Source: Ideonella aquatica
GTDB lineage: Bacteria > Pseudomonadota > Gammaproteobacteria > Burkholderiales > Burkholderiaceae_C
Assembly (NCBI RefSeq): GCF_018069755.1
Contig: NZ_JAGQDE010000002.1
Span: 1 to 64,000, forward strand
Length of the DNA stretch: 64,000 nt
Reading direction: 5' to 3'
The notes under the pieces are model-generated. The model searched no databases. It saw nothing but the letters and a program-made list of their open reading frames with translations, and was not told the DNA's origin. Positions 23,964 to 34,700 of the stretch are shown here, one piece after another. How positions within the stretch are numbered: the stretch's first letter is position 1; every line of letters begins with the position of its first letter. A program made the position numbers and the translations under genes.

Positions 23964-26873
23964 ATGAGCCGAACCCGCACCGCCCCCCGCCAGCCCTCGC
24001 TGCTCGACAGCCTGCCCGCCCAACCGATCAGCGAAGAGGTGCTGGTCGAGAAATACGCCAAAGGCGACGAGCGCACGGTCGACGAAGTGCGTTCGCGCGT
24101 CGCGCGTGCGTTGGCGGCCGTTGAGGCCCCCGAGCACCGCGCCCACTGGGAGGCCCGGTTCTTCGAGGCCCAGCGCCGCGGCTTCGTGCCGGCCGGACGC
24201 ATCAACTCGGCCGCCGGCACCGACCTGACCGCCACGCTGATCAACTGTTTCGTGCAGCCGGTGGGCGACTCGATCGCCTCGGTCGATGACGGCTTCCCCG
24301 GCATCTACACCGCGCTGACCGAGGCCGCCGAGACGATGCGCCGCGGCGGTGGCGTGGGCTACGACTTTTCGCGCATCCGCCCCAAGGGCGCCTGGGTCGG
24401 CTCCACCCAGTCCAGTGCCTCGGGCCCGGTCAGCTACATGCGCGTCTTCGACCGCTCCTGCGAGACGGTGGAATCGGCCGGCGCCCGCCGCGGCGCGCAA
24501 ATGGGCGTGCTGCGCTGCGACCACCCCGACATCGAGGACTTCATCCACGCCAAGGATGAAGGTGACCTGCGCAACTTCAACATCTCGATCGGCGTGACCG
24601 ACGCCTTCATGCAGGCGGTGCAGGCCGGCGCTGATGTGGAACTGGTGCACCGCGCCGAGCCCGGCGACAAGCAGAAGGCCGCTGGCGCCTACCAGCGAGC
24701 CGATGGGATGTGGGTCTACCGCAAGGTGGCGGCCAGCACGCTGTGGGACCAGGTGATGCGCTCCACCTACGACCACGCCGAGCCCGGCGTGCTGTTCCTG
24801 GACCGCATCAACCTGGACAACAACCTGTCCTACTGCGAGACGATCGCCGCCACCAACCCCTGCGCCGAGCAGCCGCTGCCGCCGTATGGCTGCTGCTGCC
24901 TGGGCTCGATCGACCTGACGCACTATGTGCGCAACCCGTTTGAGGCCGACGCCAGCTTCGACGACGCCGCCTTCACCGACGTGGTCAAGGTGGCCACGCG
25001 CATGCTGGACAACGTGCTGGACGTCACCGTCTGGCCGCTGGAGCGCCAGCGCGAAGAGGCCGCCAACAAGCGCCGCGTCGGCCTGGGCTTCACCGGCCTG
25101 GGCGACGCGCTGGTGATGCTGGGCCTGCGCTACGACACGCCGGCCGCGCGCGAGATGGCGCGCCACATCTCCGAGGTGATGCGCGATGGCGCCTACAACG
25201 CCAGCGTCGACATGGCCCAGGAGCGCGGCGCCTTCCCGCTGTTCAACGCCGACATGTACCTCAGCGGCGCCAGTTTCGCCAGCCGCCTGCCCGCGGCGGT
25301 CAAGGAGCGCATCCGCGAGCACGGCCTGCGCAACTCGCACCTGCTCTCCATCGCGCCCACCGGCACGATCAGCCTGGCCTTTGCCGACAACGCCAGCAAT
25401 GGCATCGAGCCCGCGTTCAGCTGGACCTACAACCGCAAGAAGCGCATGCCCGACGGCAGCTTCAAGGAGTACGCGGTCGAGGACCACGCCTGGCGCCTGT
25501 ACCGCCACCTCAAGGGCGACAACGCGCCGCTGACGGAGGCCTTCGTCACCGCGCTGGAGATGAGCGCCGAGGCCCATGCGCTGATGGTGGCCGCGGTGGC
25601 GCCGTGCATCGACACGGCGATCTCCAAGACCGTCAACGTGCCGGCCGACTACCCCTACGCCGACTTCCAGGACCTCTACCTCACCGCCTGGAAGAGCGGC
25701 CTCAAGGGCCTGGCCACCTACCGGCCCAATGCCATCCTGGGCTCGGTGCTGAGCGTCGAGCCCGCCACCACCGCCCAGCCGGCGCCGCTGGTGGCCGACC
25801 ACGCCAACCAGCGCCTGAAGCTGGAGAAGCTGCCCAAGCCGGTGCTGACCTCGCTGCGCTGGCCCGGCCGCCCCGAGATGCGCGGCGGCAACCCGGCCTG
25901 GAGCTACATGATCCAGCACCCGCACGGCGACTTCGCGCTGTTCGTGGGTGAGCTGCCGGCCGAGGGCCCGGACGGCGGCCTGTTCGGCAAGAACCTGCCC
26001 TTCGAGGTCTGGGTCAACGGCGCCGAGCAGCCGCGCGGCCTGGGTGCGTTGGCCAAGACGCTGTCGATGGACATGCGTGTCAACGACCCGGCCTGGCTCA
26101 AGCTCAAGCTCGATGCGCTGGCCACCGTGGCCGAGGAGCGCAGCTTCGAGATGGCCTTCCCGCCGCATGGCGAGAAGCGCCTGTTCCCTGGCGTGGTGGC
26201 GGCCACCGGCAGCGTGATCCGCTGGCGCTGCGAGCAGCTGGGTGCGCTGGAAGAGGGCGGCCCCACGCCGGTGCTCGACGCCATGTTCAGCCGCGAGGAG
26301 CCGCGCACCAGCTCGGCCGGCACGCTGGCCTGGGCGGTTGACATCGAGAACCCGGGCACCCAGGAATCGTTCACGATGACCCTCAAGGAGGTGGCGCTGG
26401 CGGCCACCGACTCGGCCACCGGCTACGTCACCCGGCCTTGCGCCGTGGGCTTCTCGGGCAACTACCCCAAGGCCTACGACGGCCTGGCGCGCCTGCTGTC
26501 ACTCGACATGCGGGTGATCGACCCGGCCTGGATCGGCATGAAGCTGCGCAAGCTGCTCAACGTGGGTGAGCCGCTGGGCCACTTCATGGCCCCGGTGCCT
26601 GGCGAAAAGCGCCAGCAGACCTGGCCGTCCACCGTGGCCTACATCGCCCGCCTGGTGATCCACCGCTATGCGATGCTGGGCGTGCTGGATGAGCAGGGCT
26701 TCCCGCTGCGCGAGATGGGCATACTCGAGGCCCCGCGCCCCAAGGCCGATGGCGCCGTCACCGTCGCCCCGATGGCCGGCAAGCCCTGCCCCGAGTGCGG
26801 CAACGCCACGATGATCCACAAGGACGGCTGCGACTTCTGCACCGCCTGCGGTTACGTGGGGCAGTGCGGCTGA
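23964..26873 (+). CDS. nrdJ: Class II (adenosylcobalamin-dependent) ribonucleotide reductase
   Basis: About 969 residues. It makes deoxyribonucleotides using a B12 radical and works with or without oxygen. The catalytic barrel shows [20 protein letters not shown] with the active-site Cys, and the barrel strand [13 protein letters not shown]. After about residue 590 there are two copies of a TSCPD-like domain (one near [20 protein letters not shown], the second near [19 protein letters not shown]). A C-terminal zinc ribbon follows (CPECGN, then [14 protein letters not shown]). Its last Cys probably act as the shuttle that re-reduces the active site. The start at 23964 fits where family similarity begins ([15 protein letters not shown]). 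No cobalamin riboswitch or NrdR box pair was recognised upstream. Confidence 0.95.
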   Translation: MSRTRTAPRQPSLLDSLPAQPISEEVLVEKYAKGDERTVDEVRSRVARALAAVEAPEHRAHWEARFFEAQRRGFVPAGRINSAAGTDLTATLINCFVQPVGDSIASVDDGFPGIYTALTEAAETMRRGGGVGYDFSRIRPKGAWVGSTQSSASGPVSYMRVFDRSCETVESAGARRGAQMGVLRCDHPDIEDFIHAKDEGDLRNFNISIGVTDAFMQAVQAGADVELVHRAEPGDKQKAAGAYQRADGMWVYRKVAASTLWDQVMRSTYDHAEPGVLFLDRINLDNNLSYCETIAATNPCAEQPLPPYGCCCLGSIDLTHYVRNPFEADASFDDAAFTDVVKVATRMLDNVLDVTVWPLERQREEAANKRRVGLGFTGLGDALVMLGLRYDTPAAREMARHISEVMRDGAYNASVDMAQERGAFPLFNADMYLSGASFASRLPAAVKERIREHGLRNSHLLSIAPTGTISLAFADNASNGIEPAFSWTYNRKKRMPDGSFKEYAVEDHAWRLYRHLKGDNAPLTEAFVTALEMSAEAHALMVAAVAPCIDTAISKTVNVPADYPYADFQDLYLTAWKSGLKGLATYRPNAILGSVLSVEPATTAQPAPLVADHANQRLKLEKLPKPVLTSLRWPGRPEMRGGNPAWSYMIQHPHGDFALFVGELPAEGPDGGLFGKNLPFEVWVNGAEQPRGLGALAKTLSMDMRVNDPAWLKLKLDALATVAEERSFEMAFPPHGEKRLFPGVVAATGSVIRWRCEQLGALEEGGPTPVLDAMFSREEPRTSSAGTLAWAVDIENPGTQESFTMTLKEVALAATDSATGYVTRPCAVGFSGNYPKAYDGLARLLSLDMRVIDPAWIGMKLRKLLNVGEPLGHFMAPVPGEKRQQTWPSTVAYIARLVIHRYAMLGVLDEQGFPLREMGILEAPRPKADGAVTVAPMAGKPCPECGNATMIHKDGCDFCTACGYVGQCG

Positions 26874-26875
26874 CA

Positions 26876-26891
26876 CCCCCAGTTTGAGGGG
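26876..26891 (+). promoter_or_regulatory. CCCCCAGTTTGAGGGG motif: short hairpin or possible operator
   Basis: This palindromic stretch begins three bases after the nrdJ stop and about 100 bases before the secreted beta-propeller gene. Alone it could be a weak terminator stem (CCCC with GGGG). It also resembles the two CCCCCTAG motifs at 35767 and 38390 upstream of other secreted-protein genes, so a shared operator is possible. Confidence 0.4.
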
Positions 26892-26988
26892 TCGGCGGCA
26901 TGAGCCGCCCGGCGGTGTGGTGCTGCGTGAGTGGTTGAAGGAGCGGCGCGCGCTGCCCGCTCCAGTCACCCACCTTGAAGTACCGCCC

Positions 26989-29070
26989 ATGTCCACTGCC
27001 CTTGTCCGCTCCGTTGCCCTGGCGCTGGCCCTGCCCGCGGCCGTCCAGGCCGTGCCGCTCGACGCTGGTATCGACCAGCAGGTCAATATCGGCACCACCG
27101 TGCGCCTGACCGGCAGCGCGCTGAACCTGCACAACCTGCCGATGACCGGCTACCAGTGGACCCAGCTGTCGGGTCCCTCGGTCACGCTGTCGAGCACCAC
27201 GGTTCCCAACCCGACCTTTTACACGCCCAGCGTGGCGGTCGACACCGACCTGCATTTCCGCTTCCAGGCGGTCGATGGCAGCGGCACCACGCACAGCGAC
27301 GAGGTGGTGATCACGGTCCGGGCCAGTGCCTCCAACCAGCCCCCCGTGCAGACCCTGGGCGCCACACGCACCGTCTACAAGCACGCCATCGTGCAGACCT
27401 GCGCAGGTGGTCTGGACTACGACGGCAACATCGTCTCGCGCCAGTGGACCCAGATCAAGGGGCCGGCGCTGAAGAAGGTCACGATGACGGATGACCAGGC
27501 CTGCCTGAGCTACACCGTGCCGGGCATCTCCCAGGGCAAGGAGGTGGTCTACCAGGTGGTGGCCACCGACGATCTGGGCGCCACCAGCACCGACCTGCTG
27601 TCCCTGTGGCTGTTCCCCCAGTTGCCTGCGGTGTCGCCGCAGGTCACCGCCGGGGCTCGGCGTGTGCTGCTGACCTGGCCGGCCGTCAACAAGGCTGCCG
27701 GCTACGAGATCTGCCGCGCCCTGGTCCCGGTGACCGACGTCGGACAGTGCGCCAGCCTGGGTGGGGTGCTGACGGCCGTGGGCAAGTCGCCCGGCTGGCT
27801 GGACGAGACGGTGGTGACGGGCACCACCTACCACTATGCGATGCGCGCCGTCGAAGCCGATGGCTCGCCCGGCCGGACCGGCCTGAGCCGCAGCGTGCTG
27901 GCGCAGGACAACGCCACCCGGGTGATCCTGCGCGCCAGCGGCGGCAACGGGGCCTCGGTCAGCGCCAAGGGACGCCATGTCGTCTTCACCACGCCGGCAG
28001 CGATGGTCTCGGGCGACGCCAACAACGCCTATGACGTCTACCTGTACGACCAGATGCAGAACCTGTTCACGCTGATCTCGGCCAACCCGGCCGGGGTCGC
28101 CGGCAACGGCCTGTCGATGTGGGGTGCCATCAGCGGCGACGGCCGCAGCGTGGTGTTCGAGTCGGGCGCCTCCGACCTGGTGGCTGGCGACACCAATGGC
28201 AAGTCCGACATCTTCGTGCGCGACCTGCGCACCGGCACGACCACCTTGGTCACGCCCGGCGGCAATGGCCACAGCCGCACGCCCAACATCAGCGCCGATG
28301 GCCGCTGGATCACCTTTGTCTCCGAGGCCAGCAACCTGGTGAGCGGCGACACCAACGGCGCGCCTGATGTGTTTGCCTTCGACCGCCAGAGCGGCCTGAC
28401 GCAACGCATCTCGGTGCGCAGCGGCGGGGCGCAAAGCCAGGGCGTTCCGCTCTACATGACCCGCCCGCCCAGCATCAGCGCCGATGGCCAGAAGATCGCC
28501 TTCACCAGCTATGCCAGCGACCTGGTCGATGGCGACGACAACGGCCTGCAGGACGTGTTCGTGCATGACCGCGGCACCGGCAGCACCGTCCGCGTGGGCA
28601 CCCAGGCCGATGTGCCGGTGCTGGCGGGCGACGGCCGCACGGTGTTCTTCGCCTCCTGGGACCGCAGCCTGACCTCGGTGCCCTTCAGCAGCTGGGCGCT
28701 GTTCAGCCGCGACCTGATCACGGGCGCCGTGGCCATCGAGTCGATCAATGCCGACGGCGTGGGCAGCAATGGCATGAGCCTCCTGTCGGCCACCAGCCAT
28801 GACGGTCGGCACCTGGTGTTCGATTCCTACGCCAACAACCTGATCCCCGGCGTGGGCATGCACCAGCAGGTCTATCGGCGGGATCGCCAGACCGGCCAGC
28901 TCAGCCTGGTCTCGCAGAACGACAGCGGCGTCGTGGCCAACAGCTCGTCGATGGAGCCGGCGATGGCGCGGCTGAGTCCGGGGGTGGTGGTGTTCGTCTC
29001 GAACGGCAGCAACCTGGACCCGCGCGACACGGGCACCTCGCCGGACCTCTACGTGCGCGAGACGCCCTGA
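26989..29070 (+). CDS. Secreted protein with Ig-like domains and a TolB/PD40-type beta-propeller
   Basis: About 693 residues with a signal peptide (ALVRSVALALALPAAVQA). Residues about 25-115 and 120-215 look like two PKD/Ig-like domains (TGYQWTQLSGPSVTLSSTTV, VSRQWTQIKGPAL). A fibronectin III-like segment follows (about 220-305, ARRVLLTWPAVNKAAGYEIC). The remainder is a series of PD40/WD40-like propeller blades with the recurring pattern ISADGRWITFVSEASNLVSG then DTNGAPDVFAFDRQ. The repeated DTNG or DDNG turns could bind calcium. Such proteins are exported to the periplasm or surface and bind polymers or partners. No enzyme motif is visible, so the function is unknown. The last 22 bases overlap the end of the convergent CWC gene. 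Confidence 0.75.
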   Translation: MSTALVRSVALALALPAAVQAVPLDAGIDQQVNIGTTVRLTGSALNLHNLPMTGYQWTQLSGPSVTLSSTTVPNPTFYTPSVAVDTDLHFRFQAVDGSGTTHSDEVVITVRASASNQPPVQTLGATRTVYKHAIVQTCAGGLDYDGNIVSRQWTQIKGPALKKVTMTDDQACLSYTVPGISQGKEVVYQVVATDDLGATSTDLLSLWLFPQLPAVSPQVTAGARRVLLTWPAVNKAAGYEICRALVPVTDVGQCASLGGVLTAVGKSPGWLDETVVTGTTYHYAMRAVEADGSPGRTGLSRSVLAQDNATRVILRASGGNGASVSAKGRHVVFTTPAAMVSGDANNAYDVYLYDQMQNLFTLISANPAGVAGNGLSMWGAISGDGRSVVFESGASDLVAGDTNGKSDIFVRDLRTGTTTLVTPGGNGHSRTPNISADGRWITFVSEASNLVSGDTNGAPDVFAFDRQSGLTQRISVRSGGAQSQGVPLYMTRPPSISADGQKIAFTSYASDLVDGDDNGLQDVFVHDRGTGSTVRVGTQADVPVLAGDGRTVFFASWDRSLTSVPFSSWALFSRDLITGAVAIESINADGVGSNGMSLLSATSHDGRHLVFDSYANNLIPGVGMHQQVYRRDRQTGQLSLVSQNDSGVVANSSSMEPAMARLSPGVVVFVSNGSNLDPRDTGTSPDLYVRETP

Positions 29071-29294
29071 CCGGGCCCGTCGCCGGGGGCAAGTGGCGCT
29101 CCGGCGGCCAACGCGCTCAGGCACGCCAGGCACAGGCAGCGGCTCCAGCGGGCCCGCAGGCCCGCCAGCAGCTCCGGCGTCAGAGTCAGCCCCGTGCAGG
29201 CGCACGGGGCTGTGTCCTTGGCGCCGCAGTGGAACGCGCCGCCACAGCGCGGGCAGCGGTCAATGGACAGCAGGGGGTCGACAGGGGTCGGCAT
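29049..29294 (-). CDS. Small cysteine-rich CWC-family protein
   Basis: An 81-residue protein from the ATG at 29294. It holds the Cys pattern of the Cys_rich_CWC family: CPRCGGAFHCGAKDTAPCAC early, then CLCLACLSAL near the end. That makes eight Cys in under 60 residues, suggesting zinc or another metal. The function of the family is not established. It is divergent from ahpC and overlaps the convergent propeller gene by 22 bases. Confidence 0.7.
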   Translation of the reverse strand: MPTPVDPLLSIDRCPRCGGAFHCGAKDTAPCACTGLTLTPELLAGLRARWSRCLCLACLSALAAGAPLAPGDGPGQGVSRT

Positions 29295-29320
29295 GGCCCC
29301 AGTGTGGCACGCGCGGGCCA

Positions 29321-29357
29321 ATAGGGGACGCCTATGGTGCAGATTCGATCAATCAAT
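29321..29357 (+). promoter_or_regulatory. OxyR-type operator upstream of ahpC
   Basis: The first half-site is exact: ATAG-N7-CTAT at 29321-29335. After a seven-base spacer a weaker second half follows (ATTC-N7-CAAT, 29343-29357). This is the four-element layout of OxyR sites. It ends about 22 bases before a -10-like TAAGAT (29380-29385), about 80 bases before the ahpC ATG. Peroxide induction of ahpCF by OxyR is well established in proteobacteria; binding here is inferred. Confidence 0.7.
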
Positions 29358-29434
29358 CCACAGAATGCTGCGGCGCAACTAAGATTCGTTCCGTCGCAGC
29401 AAGCACTGCACATCCCCAAACCCCAAGGAACACC

Positions 29435-30010
29435 ATGTCGCTGATCAACACCACCGTCCAGCCGTTCAAGACCCAGGCTTTCGTCAACCGCGCCGGCAAG
29501 GGCGAGTTCATCACCGTCTCCGATGAGAGCCTGAAGGGCAAGTGGTCGGTCCTGATCTTCATGCCGGCCGCCTTCACCTTCAACTGCCCGACCGAGATCG
29601 AGGACGCTGCCGACAACTACGCCGCCTTCCAGGCCGCCGGCGCCGAGGTTTACATCGTCACCACCGACACCCACTTCTCGCACAAGGTGTGGCACGAGAC
29701 CTCGCCGGCCGTCGGCAAGGCCAAGTTCCCGCTGGTGGGCGACCCCACCCACGCGCTGACCAACGCCTTCGGCGTGCACATCGCCGAGGAAGGCCTGGCG
29801 CTGCGCGGCACGTTCATCGTCAACCCGGACGGCGTGATCAAGACCATGGAAGTGCATTCCAACGAGATCGCCCGCGACGTGTCGGAAACCCTGCGCAAGC
29901 TCAAGGCTGCCCAGTACACGGCGGCCAACCCCGGCCAGGTCTGCCCGGCCAAGTGGAAGGAAGGCGCCAAGACCCTGGCCCCGTCGCTGGACCTGGTCGG
30001 CAAGATCTGA
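29435..30010 (+). CDS. ahpC: Alkyl hydroperoxide reductase C (2-Cys peroxiredoxin)
   Basis: A 191-residue typical 2-Cys peroxiredoxin. The peroxidatic Cys is in FTFNCPTEIEDA (family FxFVCPTE, here with Asn before Cys). The resolving Cys is near the C-terminus in PGQVCPAKW. It reduces H2O2 and organic peroxides and is recharged by AhpF. The ATG at 29435 follows AAGGAACACC. An OxyR-type site lies upstream. A terminator-like hairpin separates it from ahpF, so ahpC is probably expressed more strongly than ahpF. Confidence 0.96.
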   Translation: MSLINTTVQPFKTQAFVNRAGKGEFITVSDESLKGKWSVLIFMPAAFTFNCPTEIEDAADNYAAFQAAGAEVYIVTTDTHFSHKVWHETSPAVGKAKFPLVGDPTHALTNAFGVHIAEEGLALRGTFIVNPDGVIKTMEVHSNEIARDVSETLRKLKAAQYTAANPGQVCPAKWKEGAKTLAPSLDLVGKI

Positions 30011-30030
30011 CGCGCTGATGCACCCTGATG

Positions 30031-30051
30031 GAGCGGGCCAGCGGCCCGCTC
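30031..30051 (+). terminator. Hairpin between ahpC and ahpF
   Basis: GAGCGGGCC pairs with GGCCCGCTC around a three-base loop, starting 20 bases past the ahpC stop, and CTTTC overlaps the stem end. It is likely a Rho-independent terminator or an attenuator that sets the ahpC to ahpF ratio. Confidence 0.7.
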
Positions 30052-30080
30052 TTTCCCCCCGGCCCGATCCCCGGATCAGG

Positions 30081-30131
30081 CCCCGTTGACAGCCTCCCGG
30101 CGGGACGCCCGGGTGGAGGTTGTCAACGGGG
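30081..30131 (+). repeat. Long interrupted inverted repeat before ahpF
   Basis: CCCCGTTGACA (30081-30091) is the exact reverse complement of TGTCAACGGGG (30121-30131), and the inner six bases also pair (GCCTCC with GGAGGT, one G-U). The hairpin of about 17 bp encloses a GC-rich loop 40 bases before the ahpF start. It contains a TTGACA, so it may be a protein-bound operator over an internal promoter or an RNA leader structure. Confidence 0.75.
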
Positions 30132-30172
30132 TCCGGACGACCTCACCCTGACAACGCCCAAGGAGCGCCACC

Positions 30173-31741
30173 ATGCTGGACACCACCACCACCGGCCAAC
30201 TCGCCGCCTACTTCGAGCGCATCAGCCAGCCGATCGAGCTGATCGCCAGCCTCGATGACTCCGAAGGCGCGCAGCAGATCCGCGAGCTGATCACCGAGAT
30301 CGCCGCCATCGCGCCGGCCAAGATCAGCGCCCGCTTCGACGGCCAGTTCGCGCGCCGCCCCAGCTTCCAGATCACCCGCGTCGGCCACGACATGGGCGTG
30401 CATTTCGCCGCCGTGCCGATGGGCCACGAGTTCACCTCGCTGGTGCTGGCGCTGCTGTGGGCCGGCGGCCACCCGCCCAAGGTCGAGCCCGAGCTGCTGG
30501 AGCAGATCCGCGCGATCGACGGCGACTTCGCCTTCGACACCTTCATGAGCCTGACCTGCCACAACTGCCCGGACGTGGTGCAGGCGATGAACCTGATGGC
30601 GGTGTTCAACCCGCGCATCCGCGCCGTGGCGATCGACGGCGGCCTGTTCCAGGCCGAGGTCGAGCAGCGCCAGATCATGGCCGTGCCCAGCGTCTTCCTC
30701 AACGACCAGCCTTTTGGCAACGGCCGCATGGAGGTGGCCGAGATCCTGGCCAAGATCGACACCGGTGCCGCGAAGCGCGAGGCCGCCAAGCTCAGCGAGA
30801 AGGCGCCCTACGAGGTGCTGATCATCGGCGGCGGTCCGGCCGGCGCCGCGGCGGCGGTGTATGCGGCGCGCAAGGGCATCCGCACCGGCATCGTCGCCGA
30901 GCGCTTCGGCGGCCAGACCATGGACACGCTGGCGATCGAGAACTTTATCTCGGTGCAGGAGACCGACGGCCCGAAGTTCGCGGCCGCGCTGGAGGCCCAT
31001 GTGCGCCAGTACGGTGTGGACGTGATGACGCTGCAGCGCGTGGCGCACATTGAGCCGGCCCCGCAGCCCGGCGGCTACGCCACGGTGACGCTGGACAACG
31101 GCGCCACGCTCAAGGGCCGCAGCATCATCCTGGCCACCGGCGCACGTTGGCGCAACATGAACGTGCCCGGCGAGGCCGAGTACCGCACCAAGGGCGTGGC
31201 CTACTGCCCGCACTGCGACGGCCCGCTGTTCAAGGGCAAGGACGTGGCGGTGATCGGCGGCGGCAACTCGGGCATCGAGGCCGCGATCGACCTGGCCGGG
31301 ATCGTGCGCAGCGTCACCGTGCTGGAGTTTGCTGACCAGCTCAAGGCCGACCAGGTGCTGGTCGACAAGCTGCGCTCGCTGCCCAACGTGACCGTGCACC
31401 TCAACGCCCAGACCACCGAGGTCACCGGCGACGGCCAGAAGATGACCGGCCTGACCTGGAAGGACCGCGTCACCGGCGAGGAACACGCCCCCGCGCTGGC
31501 CGGCGTCTTCGTACAGATCGGCCTGGTGCCCAACACCGAGTTCCTCAAGGGCACGATCGAGCTCAGCCGCTTCGGCGAGATCGTCATTGATGCCAAGGGC
31601 CACACCAGCGTGCCCGGCATCTTCGCCGCCGGTGACGCGACGACCGTGCCCTACAAGCAGATCATCATCGCCACCGGCGAGGGCGCGAAGGCCGCGCTGT
31701 CGGCCTTCGACCACCTGATCCGCACGCCGGCCGCGGCCTGA
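30173..31741 (+). CDS. ahpF: Alkyl hydroperoxide reductase subunit F
   Basis: A 522-residue flavoprotein, the normal length. The N-terminal double-thioredoxin domain has the disulfide motif CHNCPD (about residue 128). The thioredoxin-reductase-like part has an FAD-binding segment [20 protein letters not shown], the redox motif CPHCDG (about residue 345) and the NADH-binding segment [16 protein letters not shown]. It moves electrons from NADH to AhpC. AAGGAG lies upstream of the ATG. It converges on the RTX gene with 13 bases between the stops. Confidence 0.96.
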   Translation: MLDTTTTGQLAAYFERISQPIELIASLDDSEGAQQIRELITEIAAIAPAKISARFDGQFARRPSFQITRVGHDMGVHFAAVPMGHEFTSLVLALLWAGGHPPKVEPELLEQIRAIDGDFAFDTFMSLTCHNCPDVVQAMNLMAVFNPRIRAVAIDGGLFQAEVEQRQIMAVPSVFLNDQPFGNGRMEVAEILAKIDTGAAKREAAKLSEKAPYEVLIIGGGPAGAAAAVYAARKGIRTGIVAERFGGQTMDTLAIENFISVQETDGPKFAAALEAHVRQYGVDVMTLQRVAHIEPAPQPGGYATVTLDNGATLKGRSIILATGARWRNMNVPGEAEYRTKGVAYCPHCDGPLFKGKDVAVIGGGNSGIEAAIDLAGIVRSVTVLEFADQLKADQVLVDKLRSLPNVTVHLNAQTTEVTGDGQKMTGLTWKDRVTGEEHAPALAGVFVQIGLVPNTEFLKGTIELSRFGEIVIDAKGHTSVPGIFAAGDATTVPYKQIIIATGEGAKAALSAFDHLIRTPAAA

Positions 31742-31754
31742 TGCTTCGTCGCGC

Positions 31755-34700
31755 TCAACCGCCGCTGGCGGTGAGCCGGAAGTTCTCGGCCCACAGTGCG
31801 GTGCTGGGCAGGCCGGCGTCCAGCGTCAGCAGCGCCACCTCGTGCAGTTCGGGCGCCTGCAGTCGGGTGTTGCCGTCGTCGGCCCGCTCCTCGACAAAGA
31901 ACAGGTGGCCCTGACCGCTCAGCAGGTCCTGCACCAGGATCGCCTGGTGGCTGCCGTCATCGACCCGCGTGCCCTGCAACAGCGTGGCCAGTTCCTTGGC
32001 GCTGGGGCCATCGCTGCCGAAATCGCCGGCCACGGCGAACAGGTGCTGGCCGCTGAGCGTCAGGGGCAGCGTCAGCGCGTCCAGGCTGGTGCCGCCGCCG
32101 GGGTTGCCATCCAGCGCGGTGGCGCCGGCCGGGCCGAAGAAGGCGCTCAGGTCCACCACGTCGCCACCGAGGCCGGCCTGCACATCCAGCAGCTTGTCCA
32201 GGCCGTTGGCCGTCGCGTCGGCCTCCAGCACGAACCGGTCGACGCCCGCCCCGCCGATCAGGCGGTCGTTGTCGGCGCCGCCGCGCAGGGTGTCGGCGCC
32301 GACGCCGCCTTGCAGCACATCACTCCCGGCCTCGCCCAGCAGCAGGTCATTGCCGACCCGGCCCCGCAGCAGGTTGTCGCCGATGTTGCCGATCATCAGG
32401 TTGTCGCGGGCATTGCCGATGCCGTCGATGGCATCACTGCCCAACAGGCGCAGCGTTTCCAGGTTCAGGCCCAGCGCGAAGCTGACGCTGCTCCAGACTT
32501 CGTCGTGGCCAGCGCCGGCCAGCTCGACCAGCACGGCCGAACTGTCCGTCACCCGGTAGACGTCGTCGCCTGTGCCGCCTGCCACCGTGTCGCCCGCACC
32601 GATGCCGCTGATCGTGTCGTTGCCCTGGCCGGCCAGCACATCGTCGCTGCCGGTGTTGGCCGCCAGGTCGAGCTGGTCGCCCCAGGCGCTGCCCGTGATC
32701 AGGCTGCGTTCGAAGCCGTCCCAGTGAACATCGGTGAGGGCGCCCACGCTGCCCAGCGTGATCGCGCTGCTGCTGGCCGACCAGTCGGCATAGAAGGTGT
32801 CCACGCCGCCGCCGCCAAGGTAGTCGCCGCTCTCGCCGCGCGCCACGATCAGGTCATTGGTGGCGCTGCCGGTGATGCTCCACTGCTCGATGTTGGCGGC
32901 ATGCAGTTGGGTGCGCCAGCTGCTGCTCCACCAGCTGACGAAGTCGAACTGGGTGGCGCTGGCCAGCGCCGTGGCGATCGTGGCACGGCTGCTGGTGTGG
33001 TTCAGGTCGCCCAGCAGCGTGCCGCTGGCGTCGTAGGCGAGCAAGCGGGTGTAGCCGGTGTCCGAGTTGTAGAGGCTGGCGATCGTCAGCGTGTCGCTGT
33101 CGGCGCCGCCATCGACGCTGCCCCAGGCCTGGGTGATGGTGTCGTCGCCGCTGCCGGTGTCGACCGTGCCCTGGTCGACGGCCACCCAGTCGTGGCCGGC
33201 GCCAGTGACCAGGTCATCGGTGGACGAGCCATTGCCGCGGTTGTCGATCGTGTCGTTGCCGCTGCCTGTGCGCAGGATCAGGCGCTCGAAGCCCGAGACG
33301 CTGATGCCATTGACCGTCTGGGTGCTGGCGGGGGTGTTGACCCAGGTGATGTCGGTGCTGGCGCTGGACCAGTCGGCATAGAAGCTGTCGAAGCCGCCGT
33401 TGCCGGCGTAGCTGTCACCGTTGCCGCGGGCCACGATCAGATCGGCGGTCTGGCTGCCGCTGATCGTCCAGTGCTCGATGTTGGCGGTGTGCAGCTGGGT
33501 ACGCCAGCCGCCGCTCCACCAACTGCTGAAGTCGAACTGGGTGGCGCTGGCCAGCGCGGTCTCGATGTCGGCGCGGCTGCTGGTGTAGGACAGGTCGCCG
33601 ACCAGGGTGTGGCTGGCGTCATAGGCCAGCAGCCGGGTGACGCCGGTGTCGGAGTTGTAGATGCCGCCCATGTGCAGCGTGTCGCTGTCGGCGCCGCCAT
33701 CGACGCTGCCCCAGGCCTGGGTGATGGTGTCGTCGCCGCTGCCGGTGTCGACCGTGCCCTGGTCGACGGCCACCCAGTCGTGGCCGGCGCCAGTGACCAG
33801 GTCATCGGTGGACGAGCCATTGCCGCGGTTATCGATCGTGTCGTTGCCGCTGCCGGTGCGCAGGATCAGGCGCTCGAAGCCGGCCACGCTGATGCCGTTG
33901 ACCGTCTGGGTGCTGGCGGGGGTGTTGACCCAGGTGATGTCGCTGCTGGCGCTGGACCAGTCGGCATAGAAGCTGTCGAAGCCGCCGTTGCCGGCGTAGC
34001 TGTCACCGTTGCCGCGGGCCACGATCAGATCGGCGGTCTGGCTGCCGCTGATCGTCCAGTGCTCGATGTTGGCGGTGTGCAGCTGGGTACGCCAGCCGCC
34101 GCTCCACCAACTGCTGAAGTCGAACTGGGTGGCGCTGGCCAGCGCGGTCTCGATGTCGGCGCGGCTGCTGGTGTAGGACAGGTCGCCGACCAGGGTGTGG
34201 CTGGCGTCATAGGCCAGCAGCCGGGTGACGCCGGTGTCGGAGTTGTAGATGCCGCCCATGTGCAGCGTGTCGCTGTCGGCGCCGCCATCGACGCTGCCCC
34301 AGGCCTGGGAGATGGTGTCGTCGCCGCTGCCGGTGTCCACCGTGCCCTGGTCCAGCGCCACCCAGTCGTTGCCGGCGCCGGTGACCAGGTCGTCGGTGCC
34401 GGAGCCATTGCCGCGGTTGTCGATCGTGTCGTCGCCGCTGCCGGTGCGCAGGATCAGGCGCTCGAAGCCCGAGACGCTGATGCCGTTGATGGTCTGGGTG
34501 CTGGCGGGGGTGTTGACCCAGCTGATGTCGCTGCTGGCGCCGGACCAGTCGGCATAGAAGCTGTCGAAGCCGCCGTTGCCGGCGTAACTGTCACCGTTGC
34601 CGCGGGCCACGATCAGATCGGCGGTCTGGCTGCCGCTGATCGTCCAGTGCTCGATGTTGGCGGTGTGCAGCTGGGTACGCCAGCCGCCGCTCCACCAACT

